Shown one piece after another: positions 9,347-16,533 of a stretch of DNA of 41,421 nt. The position numbers and the translations under genes are program-made. Below the pieces are notes generated by a model. It did not search any database and was not told the origin of the DNA. It saw only the letters and a list, made by a program, of their open reading frames with translations. The stretch is taken from NCBI GenBank assembly GCA_009920775.1, contig RFZI01000006.1, positions 1 through 41,421 of the forward strand, read 5' to 3'. This stretch comes from Paracoccaceae bacterium. Its GTDB lineage: Bacteria; Pseudomonadota; Alphaproteobacteria; Rhodobacterales; Rhodobacteraceae. Position 1 is the first letter of the stretch, and every line of letters begins with the position of its first letter.

Positions 9347-10497
9347 CGCCTGCACGCGGGTTCGAGCGCAGCGAATACGAAGGGCGCGTGGCGCGGGCGC
9401 AGGCGCGGATGGCGCAAGCCGGGATCGAGGCGCTTCTCCTCACCACCGAGCCGGAAGTGCGCTATTTCACTGGCTACCTCACGCGGTTCTGGGAAAGCCC
9501 GACGCGGCCGTGGTTTCTTCTTGTCCCTGCCTCGGGCGCGCCGATTGCGGTGATCCCTTCCATCGGGGCCGAGCTGATGGTGCAGACGTGGGTGGAGGAT
9601 ATCCGCACCTGGCGGGCGCCGGATCTTGAGGACGATGGCGTGAGCCTTCTGGCCGAAACGATCCGCGAGATCGTGGGCGAGGGCGGGATCGTCGGCCTGC
9701 CGGACGGGCACGAGACGCATCTGCGAATGCCGCTGGCCGATTATACACGGCTGGGCAAAGCGATAGGCCAAAGGCGGCTCGGGTCGGATCAGGGCATCCT
9801 GCGGGCGCTTCGCATGGTGAAATCGCCTGCCGAGGTTGAAAAAATCCGCTATGCCTGCGGGATCGGCGGGCGGGCCTATGCGCGAGTGCCGGAGATCGCC
9901 CGCGAGGGCGCGCCCCTCGACGAGATTTTCCGCCGCTTCCAGATGCTGTGCCTCGAGGAAGGGGCCGACTGGGTGCCTTACGTCGCGGGTGGCGCGGATC
10001 AGGGCGGCTATGGCGACGTGATCAGCCCCGCACGGCCTGTGCCCCTCAGACGGGGCGATGTCTTGATGCTCGATACCGGCCTCGTCTGGGATGGGTATTT
10101 CTGTGATTTTGACCGGAACTGGTCGATCGGCCCCGCGAGCGATGCGGTCAAGGCGGCCCATGCGGCGCTGATCGCCTCCGCCGAGGCGGGTTTCGCGGCG
10201 GCCAAGCCGGGGGCGCTGGCTTCGGACATTTACGAGGCGATGAACGCGCCCTTGATGAAGGCGGGCGGCGGCACGGATGCGGGGCGGATCGGGCATGGCT
10301 TGGGGATGTCGCTGACCGAGTGGCCCTCGCTCATCCCGACCGACCATACGCCGATCGAGGCGGGGATGGTCTTGACGCTGGAGCCGGGGATCTCCGTGGG
10401 CAGCCGTATCATCGTCCACGAAGAGAATATCCTTGTGACCGAGACAGGGGCCGAGTGGCTCACCACGCCTGCCCCCGCCGCGATACCGGAGATATAA
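9343..10497 (+). CDS. M24-family Xaa-Pro peptidase-like hydrolase (metal-type)
   Basis: This 384-residue protein has an N-terminal creatinase-type domain and a C-terminal M24 catalytic domain. The metal ligands are intact: LDTGLVWDGYFCDFDR supplies the two Asp at the usual 11-residue spacing, GHGLG the His, TLEPG a Glu and HEENI the final Glu. It should therefore be a Mn/Co-dependent aminopeptidase-P-like amidase, unlike the metal-free DoeA paralog 4 kb away. The start at 9343 overlaps the ammonia-lyase stop by 4 bp, and the EutA-like gene starts 3 bp after its stop, so the three form one operon. It may open a second cyclic or peptidic amide substrate; the exact substrate is unknown. Confidence 0.82.
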   Translation: MTPARGFERSEYEGRVARAQARMAQAGIEALLLTTEPEVRYFTGYLTRFWESPTRPWFLLVPASGAPIAVIPSIGAELMVQTWVEDIRTWRAPDLEDDGVSLLAETIREIVGEGGIVGLPDGHETHLRMPLADYTRLGKAIGQRRLGSDQGILRALRMVKSPAEVEKIRYACGIGGRAYARVPEIAREGAPLDEIFRRFQMLCLEEGADWVPYVAGGADQGGYGDVISPARPVPLRRGDVLMLDTGLVWDGYFCDFDRNWSIGPASDAVKAAHAALIASAEAGFAAAKPGALASDIYEAMNAPLMKAGGGTDAGRIGHGLGMSLTEWPSLIPTDHTPIEAGMVLTLEPGISVGSRIIVHEENILVTETGAEWLTTPAPAAIPEI

Positions 10498-10500
10498 GCG

Positions 10501-11211
10501 ATGCGCCTGCCCTATGAGGTTGATGCCGACGATCCAATGTCCCCACCGATGGGGATTATCGTCCTGCAAACCGACGAAACCATCGAGCCGGAATTTGGCC
10601 GCTATTTCGCGGATCACCCGAGCCCGCTCTACGTCAGCCGCGTGCCAAGCGGGCTTGAGGTCACAACCCATACGCTCTCGGACATGGCCGATGAGCTGAG
10701 CCGCGCGGCGAGCCTTTTGCCGGGGCCGCGGGACTATGCGGTTGTGGGCTATGGCTGCACCTCCGGCTCGGCGGTGATCGGGCCTGCCGAGGTCGAGCGG
10801 CTCGTCAAGGCGGGCTGCAGGGCCAAGGCCGTGACCAACCCGCTGACCGCCGCGGTCGCCGCCTGCCGCGACAAGGGCATCTCGCGGCTGGCGCTTCTGT
10901 CGCCCTATATCGAGGAGGTGAATATCCCGCTGATCGAGGCTTTTGCCGCCGAGGGGATCGAGTTCGCCGCTGTGGCAACGTTCGACGAGGCGGTGGAAGA
11001 GCGGGTGGTGCGGATCTCGCACAAATCGGTGGTCGAGGCGGCCTGCAAGGTAGGCGCGGACAAGAGAATCGAGGGGATATTCATGAGTTGCACGAACCTC
11101 AGAACATACGACGCAATAAGCGAAGTCGCCTCAAGATTGCAGCGCCCTGCCCTCTCGAGCAACCAAGCCATGGCATGGCACATGCGGCAACTGTCGGGAG
11201 TCGGGCGCTAA
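10501..11211 (+). CDS. EutA-like Asp/Glu racemase / maleate isomerase superfamily protein
   Basis: This 236-residue protein resembles the EutA / maleate cis-trans isomerase / arylmalonate decarboxylase group. It shows the paired-cysteine layout of the superfamily: first Cys in VVGYGCTSGSAVIG (about residue 84) and second in IFMSCTNLRT (about 197), with LLSPYIEEVN between. Members act on small dicarboxylates or amino acids by Cys-based proton transfer. EutA genes are part of ectoine/hydroxyectoine utilisation clusters, where their exact role is not settled. The gene follows the M24 gene by 3 bp, with GGAGAT upstream of its ATG, and ends the catabolic operon 151 bp before the ABC importer. Confidence 0.75.
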   Translation: MRLPYEVDADDPMSPPMGIIVLQTDETIEPEFGRYFADHPSPLYVSRVPSGLEVTTHTLSDMADELSRAASLLPGPRDYAVVGYGCTSGSAVIGPAEVERLVKAGCRAKAVTNPLTAAVAACRDKGISRLALLSPYIEEVNIPLIEAFAAEGIEFAAVATFDEAVEERVVRISHKSVVEAACKVGADKRIEGIFMSCTNLRTYDAISEVASRLQRPALSSNQAMAWHMRQLSGVGR

Positions 11212-11225
11212 CAAGAACATCCGGC

Positions 11226-11249
11226 TTCCCTTGCGTCAAATAAAGGGAA
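11226..11249. other. Inverted repeat between EutA-like gene and ABC importer
   Basis: TTCCCTT (11226-11232) and AAGGGAA (11243-11249) form a perfect 7-bp inverted repeat with a 10-bp loop, 15 bp after the EutA-like stop. There is no T-run after the plus-strand arm, so it is either a weak terminator or an operator for the importer. Confidence 0.35.
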
Positions 11250-11362
11250 AACGACTGGAAAAACCGGGTTGCACCTAAGGCACTGAGCACTTTTAATAGT
11301 TTCGATACGCGCAAAGGGCTCTGCCTGCCTGACCAGCGCCAAGACAAAAAAGGGGGAGGACT

Positions 11363-12631
11363 GTGGCCAAAAGTTCCGGCGGAAACGCCTTCGTGGAATT
11401 CCAGCACGTCCAGAAAAGCTACGACGGCGAAACGCTTGTCGTGAAAGACCTCAACCTCTCGATGCCGAAGGGCGAGTTTCTGACGATGCTCGGGCCGTCA
11501 GGTTCGGGCAAGACGACTTGCCTGATGATGCTGGCCGGTTTCGAGACCGCCACGCATGGCGAGATCATGCTTGACGGCCAGCCGATCAACAACATCCCGC
11601 CGCACAAGCGCGGGATCGGCATGGTGTTTCAGAACTACGCACTTTTCCCGCATATGACTGTGGCCGAGAACCTCGCATTCCCGCTCGAAGTGCGGAAGAT
11701 GGGCAAATCGGAGCGCGAAGAGAAGGTCAAGCGGGCGCTCGACATGGTGCAGATGGGCGCCTTTGGCGGCCGCCGTCCGGCGCAGCTTTCGGGCGGCCAA
11801 CAGCAGCGGATCGCCTTGGCCCGTGCGCTCGTGTTCCAGCCCGAACTGGTGCTGATGGACGAGCCCTTGGGCGCGCTCGACAAGCAGCTGCGCGAGCATA
11901 TGCAGTTTGAAATCACCCGTCTGGCCCATGACCTCGGTATCACGGTGGTCTATGTGACCCACGACCAGACCGAGGCGCTGACCATGTCGGATCGCGTGGC
12001 CGTGTTCAACGACGGGCGCATCCAGCAGCTGGCCCCGCCCGACGAGCTTTACGAAAAGCCGCAAAACAGCTTCGTCGCCCAGTTCATCGGTGAAAACAAC
12101 ACCTTGGAAGGTGTGATCAAGTCGATCGACGGCGACAAATGCGTGGTCAAGCTCGACAGCGGCGACGAGATTGACGCGCGGCCTGTCAACGTGACCAAGG
12201 CTGGCGAGCGCACCAAGGTGTCGATCCGGCCCGAGCGGGTCGAGTTCAACAAATCCCGCCTGCAGAAGGGCGCCCATACGCTCAAGGCCGAGGTGGCCGA
12301 GTTCATCTATATGGGCGATATTTTCCGGTTCCGCCTCAAGGTGGCCGGGAACAACGATTTCATCGTCAAGACACGCAACGCTCCTGATGCGGTCCGGCTC
12401 ACACCGGGCTCGCAGATCGAGATCGGCTGGCTTGCCGAGGATTGCCGCGCGCTGGACGCCCCTGCTTGCGACGAGCGCGCTCGTCATCACTTCGGGCTCT
12501 GCCTTTGCCGAGAGCATGACGCTCGTCAGCTGGGGCGGTGCCTATCAGGCCAGCCAGACCAAGGCCTATTCGGATCCGTACACTGCCGCGAACCCCGGCA
12601 TCACCATCATCTGGGACGAAAGCTCGGCTGA
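11363..12631 (+). CDS. ABC importer ATPase (PotA/UgpC type) with aberrant C-terminal tail
   Basis: The ATP-binding subunit of a polyamine/opine-type importer. Walker [10 protein letters not shown], signature LSGGQQQR, Walker B LVLMDEP and H-loop YVTHDQ are followed by a TOBE-type C-terminal domain. The start is a GTG at 11363 after AGGGGGAGGA. Family-like sequence ends at EDCRALDA, about residue 366 (12460). The last ~56 residues, rich in Arg and His, are the out-of-frame reading of the binding-protein gene's signal peptide and N-terminus. The native stop and intergenic spacer are absent, as if deleted at about 12450-12465. The catalytic domain should be unaffected. Context suggests import of the substrate degraded by the upstream module. 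Confidence 0.85.
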   Translation: MAKSSGGNAFVEFQHVQKSYDGETLVVKDLNLSMPKGEFLTMLGPSGSGKTTCLMMLAGFETATHGEIMLDGQPINNIPPHKRGIGMVFQNYALFPHMTVAENLAFPLEVRKMGKSEREEKVKRALDMVQMGAFGGRRPAQLSGGQQQRIALARALVFQPELVLMDEPLGALDKQLREHMQFEITRLAHDLGITVVYVTHDQTEALTMSDRVAVFNDGRIQQLAPPDELYEKPQNSFVAQFIGENNTLEGVIKSIDGDKCVVKLDSGDEIDARPVNVTKAGERTKVSIRPERVEFNKSRLQKGAHTLKAEVAEFIYMGDIFRFRLKVAGNNDFIVKTRNAPDAVRLTPGSQIEIGWLAEDCRALDAPACDERARHHFGLCLCREHDARQLGRCLSGQPDQGLFGSVHCREPRHHHHLGRKLG

Positions 12632-13538
12632 AGCCGTGGCCAAGCTCCGCGCGATGAACGAAGCCGGCAACATCACCTGGGATCTCGTGGACGTGGAAGG
12701 CGCTGACTCGATCCGCCTCTGCGACGAGGGCCTGGCGATGGAGATCGACCACGACTCGATGCTCGCCGCCGCTCCGGATGGCACCTCGGCTTCCGACGAC
12801 TTCGGCGACTCGATCGTTTCGGACTGCTTCATTCCGCAGATCGTGTTCTCGACCACCGTCGGCTATCGCCTCGACATGGTTGGCGACACCCCGCCGACCT
12901 CGATCTGTTCGCTGTTCGACCTCGACGCCTATCCGGGCAAACGCGCGCTCAACAAGCGCCCGCTCGCCAACGTGGAATGGGCGCTTCTCTGCGACGGCGT
13001 GCCGAAGGACGAGATCTATGACGTTCTGGCCACCTCGGAAGGCCAAGACCGTGCTCTCGCCAAGCTCGACACCATCAAAGACAGCGTGATCTGGTGGTCG
13101 GCTGCTGCCGAAACCCCGCAGCTTCTGGCTGACGGCGAGATCGTCATGGGCTCGACCTACAACGGCCGTCTGTTCTCGGCCATCGCCGAGCAGAACCAGC
13201 CGATCGGTATGCTCTGGGATGCGCAGATGCTCGACTTCGACGGCTGGATCGTTCCTGCCGGTCTGCCGGAAGATCGTCTGGCCCGCGTGATGGACTTCCT
13301 GAACTTTGCCACCGACACCCAGCGTCTGGCGGATCAGGCGGCCTACATCTCCTACGGCCCGGCCCGTGCCTCTTCGGCTCCGCTCGTCGGCAACCACGCC
13401 GAGCTGGGTATTCCGATGGCGCCGCATATGCCGACCGACCCGGCCAATGCGCAGAACGTCTTCGTGACCCAGTACGAGTTCTGGGCTGACTATCGCGACG
13501 ACATCGACGCGAAGTTCCAGGCTTGGCTCGCCAAGTAA
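12387..13538 (+). CDS. ABC importer periplasmic binding protein (PotD/opine type), start disturbed
   Basis: An extracellular solute-binding protein whose mature part begins ESMTLVSWGGAYQASQTKAY, typical of the spermidine/putrescine/opine binding family. The signal core LLATSALVITSGSAFA is present, but its expected short basic N-region, ribosome-binding site and spacer are missing because the gene is joined directly to the 3' end of the ATPase frame. The first in-frame ATG is 12387, inside the ATPase gene and without a Shine-Dalgarno. A TTG at 12432 would also give a plausible signal peptide (MPRIAARWTPLL...). Either could in principle be used, since the Arg-rich leader precedes a good hydrophobic core. 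Expression therefore depends on whether the junction is real. Confidence 0.78.
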   Translation: MRSGSHRARRSRSAGLPRIAARWTPLLATSALVITSGSAFAESMTLVSWGGAYQASQTKAYSDPYTAANPGITIIWDESSAEAVAKLRAMNEAGNITWDLVDVEGADSIRLCDEGLAMEIDHDSMLAAAPDGTSASDDFGDSIVSDCFIPQIVFSTTVGYRLDMVGDTPPTSICSLFDLDAYPGKRALNKRPLANVEWALLCDGVPKDEIYDVLATSEGQDRALAKLDTIKDSVIWWSAAAETPQLLADGEIVMGSTYNGRLFSAIAEQNQPIGMLWDAQMLDFDGWIVPAGLPEDRLARVMDFLNFATDTQRLADQAAYISYGPARASSAPLVGNHAELGIPMAPHMPTDPANAQNVFVTQYEFWADYRDDIDAKFQAWLAK

Positions 13539-13554
13539 TCGACTGACAATCAAG

Positions 13555-13578
13555 GGGAAGGGCCGGCTGGCCCTTCCC
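13555..13578 (+). terminator. Intercistronic hairpin after the binding-protein gene
   Basis: GGGAAGGGCC / GGCCCTTCCC forms a perfect 10-bp stem with a GGCT loop, 16 bp after the binding-protein stop and 32 bp before the first permease. There is no T-run, so it more likely slows 3' decay and keeps binding-protein mRNA in excess over permease mRNA than terminates fully. Confidence 0.7.
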
Positions 13579-13610
13579 TACCCTCTAGAAAGACCACGCG
13601 GGGAGAGACA

Positions 13611-15182
13611 ATGAGCGAGACGACCCAATCCGGGCCCATGCTTTCGGCCGACGGCGTTCCGCTGAAAACCAGCCTCGCCCGCGCCCTGCGCCGCCAGAAG
13701 ATCCGCGCGCTTTTGCTGATCTCGCCGCTTCTGGCCTTTGTTCTGATTACCTTCATCATCCCGATCGCCTCGATGCTGTTTAGGTCGGTCGGGGTGCTCT
13801 ATCTCGATATGTATCGGGCGGTTGAAGCGAAGGCGCATACGCGCCTCGGCTCCCGCCTTAATTATGAACAGTCCGGCATCTCGTCGCTCTTCCGCACCTC
13901 GGGCCGCAAACTTGAGGACGTGGGCGAGGATTTCGAGGATTTCTTCAAAGATGCCGACAGCGGGATGGTCAAAGGGCCGTTCTGGCATGGGCTGATGCAG
14001 GGCGAAGGGGGCGAGGATCTTCTCAATGATCGCCTTGGCCTTCTGACCGACCTCACCTCGCTCGAAGCCTCTAGCGATCTCGGCTTTACCCTGTCGGGCG
14101 AAACCGCAGCGCTTCTGCCTTGGGCCGCCCGTGCCTATGCCGACTGGGCGCTTTTCACCGCCATCGTCGACGAAGACGATGTGTCGAAGAAGAAGCCTTG
14201 GGCCGGTGTCTATGCTGCGCTGGCGCTTGATCTGGCCGATCCGGCAACGCAAAGCGCCGTGGCCGCCTATAGCGGCAGCGGTGCGGCAGAGCTTCAGGCC
14301 GCCGTGGCCAATATCGCCGATATGCCGGCAACCGAGTTCCGCGCCTATTTCGAAGATATCGACGACAAGTGGGTGTCTGGCGAGACCTGGGCGCTGCTCA
14401 AGGTGTTCGGCTCGCAATACACCTCGGGCTATTTCCTGAATGCGGTCGATATGAAGTTGACGCCCGATGGCATCGAGCAGCGGCCCGACAACGAGCGGCT
14501 CTATCTCAAGCTCTTCAACCGCACGCTCATCATGTCGATGATCATCACCGTCAGCTGCATCCTCTTGGGCTATCCGGTGGCCTGGCTTCTGGCCAACCTG
14601 CCGATGAGGTCGGCCAACGTGTTGATGATCCTCGTCCTCCTACCCTTCTGGACCTCACTACTGGTGCGAACCTCGGCGTGGAAGGTGCTGCTGCAACAGC
14701 AGGGGGTGATCAACGATATCTTCGTCTGGCTTGGCTTTGTGGCCGATGACGCCCGCTTGGTAATGATGAACAATTCCACCGGCACGATCATTGCGATGAC
14801 GCATATTCTTTTGCCCTTCATGATCCTGCCGCTCTACTCGGTGATGAAGACCATCCCGCCCAGCTATCTGCGGGCCGCCAAGAGCCTTGGCGCGACCAAC
14901 TGGACCGCCTTCTGGCGGGTCTATTTCCCGCAATCGGTTCCGGGGATTGGCGCGGGCTCGATCCTCGTGTTCATCCTTGCCATCGGCTATTACATCACGC
15001 CCGAGATCGTCGGCGGCACCGATGGTGTCTTTATCTCGAACCGGATCGCCTATCATATCTCGTCCTCTCTCAACTGGGGCCTCGCGGCCGCTCTGGGGAC
15101 GATCCTTCTCGCAGTCGTCATGCTGCTTTACTGGCTCTACGACCGGATCGTGGGCATCGACAACGTGAAGCTGGGGGGCTGA
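13611..15182 (+). CDS. ABC importer permease (PotB type) with large periplasmic insertion
   Basis: This 523-residue inner-membrane permease is much longer than the ~280-300 of standard PotB proteins. After a first membrane segment (about residues 30-58, ALLLISPLLAFVLITFIIPI) comes a hydrophilic stretch of about 230 residues, then the remaining helices from about residue 300 and the conserved coupling loop (RAAKSLGATNWTAFWRVYFP, the EAA motif). The extra domain lies between helices 1 and 2, probably in the periplasm, and may contact the binding protein. The ATG at 13611 follows GGGGAGAG. The second permease starts 4 bp after its stop. The reading frame is continuous, so the insertion is a family trait rather than a frameshift. 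Confidence 0.85.
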   Translation: MSETTQSGPMLSADGVPLKTSLARALRRQKIRALLLISPLLAFVLITFIIPIASMLFRSVGVLYLDMYRAVEAKAHTRLGSRLNYEQSGISSLFRTSGRKLEDVGEDFEDFFKDADSGMVKGPFWHGLMQGEGGEDLLNDRLGLLTDLTSLEASSDLGFTLSGETAALLPWAARAYADWALFTAIVDEDDVSKKKPWAGVYAALALDLADPATQSAVAAYSGSGAAELQAAVANIADMPATEFRAYFEDIDDKWVSGETWALLKVFGSQYTSGYFLNAVDMKLTPDGIEQRPDNERLYLKLFNRTLIMSMIITVSCILLGYPVAWLLANLPMRSANVLMILVLLPFWTSLLVRTSAWKVLLQQQGVINDIFVWLGFVADDARLVMMNNSTGTIIAMTHILLPFMILPLYSVMKTIPPSYLRAAKSLGATNWTAFWRVYFPQSVPGIGAGSILVFILAIGYYITPEIVGGTDGVFISNRIAYHISSSLNWGLAAALGTILLAVVMLLYWLYDRIVGIDNVKLGG

Positions 15183-15186
15183 GATC

Positions 15187-16401
15187 ATGGCAAGCACGAC
15201 GCAGGAATTCCGCCCGCCCTTCGCCACCTTCACCGCGCCTCTCTCGGCGCTTCTGGCCGCCCTCTTCGGCTTTGTCGTCGGCAATGCCTATGGCGAGCCG
15301 TGGATCGGGTTTGTCATGGGCGGCGTTCTCGGCGCGATCATCGCCTTTGCCATCGACAAGCTGCCCTTTGGCCGGACCCAGAGCCGCCTTGGCACCATCG
15401 TCATCCTCGGCCTTGCCGGACTGATGACCGGTAGCGCCGGCGGTGTTGTTTCGGGCGTTCTGATCGGCGCGGTGCTCAGCTGGTTCATCTACTGGCTCGA
15501 CCGCGGCGAATATCGCAAGAACGTGCCGCTCTATTATACTGCGGGCCAGACGCTTTGGCACAACGCCTTCATGCTGATCTGCGGGCTGATCTTCTTCTTC
15601 CTGATCGCGCCGCTCCTGCCGGTCATGTGGCTGAGCTTCAATGCGCAGGATTTCTTCACCTTCACGCCCGAGATGCTGAATTTCGAGGCCGCGGGCTATT
15701 CGCTCAAGCATTACCGCAATTTCCTCACCACCGAGGAATGGATGATCCCGCTGAAGAACTCGCTCATCATCGCCCCGATTGCGACGGTGATCTCGGTGAG
15801 CCTCGGAACGCTCGCGGCGATCGGTCTGAGCCAGAGCCATGTGCCCGCACGGCGGGCGATCATGGCGATCCTGATCTCGCCGATGATCGTGCCGCTCATC
15901 ATCTCGGCCACGGGGATGTTCTTCTTCTATGCGCCCTTGGGCAACTGGATCGAGCTGAACCTCGGGCTGAGCCAGACCTTCGTGGGCTACGTCAAGGTGA
16001 TCCTCGCGCACGCGGTTCTGGGCGTGCCCTTCGTCATCATCACGGTGACGGCGACGCTTGTGGGTTTTGACAATTCGCTGACCCGCGCTGCCGCCAACAT
16101 GGGCGCCAATCCGGTGACGACCTTCTTCCGCGTGCAGATGCCGCTGATCCTTCCGGGTGTGATCTCGGGTGGCCTCTTCGCCTTCATCACCTCGTTCGAC
16201 GAGGTGGTCGTGGTGCTCTTCGTCGGCTCGGCGCGGCAGCAGACCCTGCCGTGGCAGATGTTCACGGGCCTGCGCGAGCAGATCTCGCCCACGATCCTTG
16301 CTGCGGCAACGATCCTTGTGGTGATCTCGATCATGCTTCTGACCACGGTCGAGCTTCTGCGCCGCCGGTCCGAGCGGCTCAGGGGCATGTCGCCGGGCTG
16401 A
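15187..16401 (+). CDS. ABC importer permease (PotC type) with extra N-terminal helices
   Basis: This 404-residue permease also exceeds the usual ~270. About 110 N-terminal residues hold three or four additional hydrophobic segments (for example ALLAALFGFVVGNAY and GGVVSGVLIGAVLSWFIYWL). The standard PotC-like six-helix core follows from about residue 130, with the EAA loop (RAAANMGANPVTTFFRVQMP) near residue 300. It pairs with the preceding permease to form the channel. The start is 4 bp after that gene's stop with a GGGGGG ribosome-binding site. It closes the importer operon and is followed by a strong terminator. Confidence 0.85.
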   Translation: MASTTQEFRPPFATFTAPLSALLAALFGFVVGNAYGEPWIGFVMGGVLGAIIAFAIDKLPFGRTQSRLGTIVILGLAGLMTGSAGGVVSGVLIGAVLSWFIYWLDRGEYRKNVPLYYTAGQTLWHNAFMLICGLIFFFLIAPLLPVMWLSFNAQDFFTFTPEMLNFEAAGYSLKHYRNFLTTEEWMIPLKNSLIIAPIATVISVSLGTLAAIGLSQSHVPARRAIMAILISPMIVPLIISATGMFFFYAPLGNWIELNLGLSQTFVGYVKVILAHAVLGVPFVIITVTATLVGFDNSLTRAAANMGANPVTTFFRVQMPLILPGVISGGLFAFITSFDEVVVVLFVGSARQQTLPWQMFTGLREQISPTILAAATILVVISIMLLTTVELLRRRSERLRGMSPG

Positions 16402-16427
16402 TCCCTGCGCATTGCCGGAAACGAAAC

Positions 16428-16455
16428 GGGGGGCCAGTGGCCCCCCGATCTTTTT
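16428..16455 (+). terminator. Rho-independent terminator of the importer operon
   Basis: GGGGGGCC (16428-16435), loop AGT and GGCCCCCC (16439-16446) form an 8-bp GC-only stem followed by GATCTTTTT. It lies 26 bp after the last permease stop and also faces the end of the convergent gcvP. Confidence 0.85.
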
Positions 16456-16470
16456 GGCGCTGCGGCCTGC

Positions 16471-16533
16471 CTATTCGGCCGCTTCGATATAGTCCTCGAG
16501 CGGCGGGCAGGTGCAGATCAGGTGACGGTCGCC
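16471..16533 (-). pseudogene. gcvP: Detached C-terminal 20 codons of gcvP
   Basis: Reading the minus strand from 16533 gives [20 protein letters not shown] and a TAG at 16471-16473, the conserved end of P-proteins, in a different frame from the main gcvP frame. It directly abuts the point where that frame loses similarity, which shows a deletion rather than divergence. Confidence 0.85.

Noticed and set aside
8971-11022. 683-residue minus-strand frame across the ammonia-lyase, M24 and EutA-like genes
   Set aside because: It spans three coupled plus-strand genes with clear motifs; it is a GC3-driven shadow frame.
13611-15182. Permease insertion as a frameshift or gene fusion artefact
   Set aside because: The frame is continuous with normal codon use across the insert and both flanks are permease-like, so it is a genuine extra domain.
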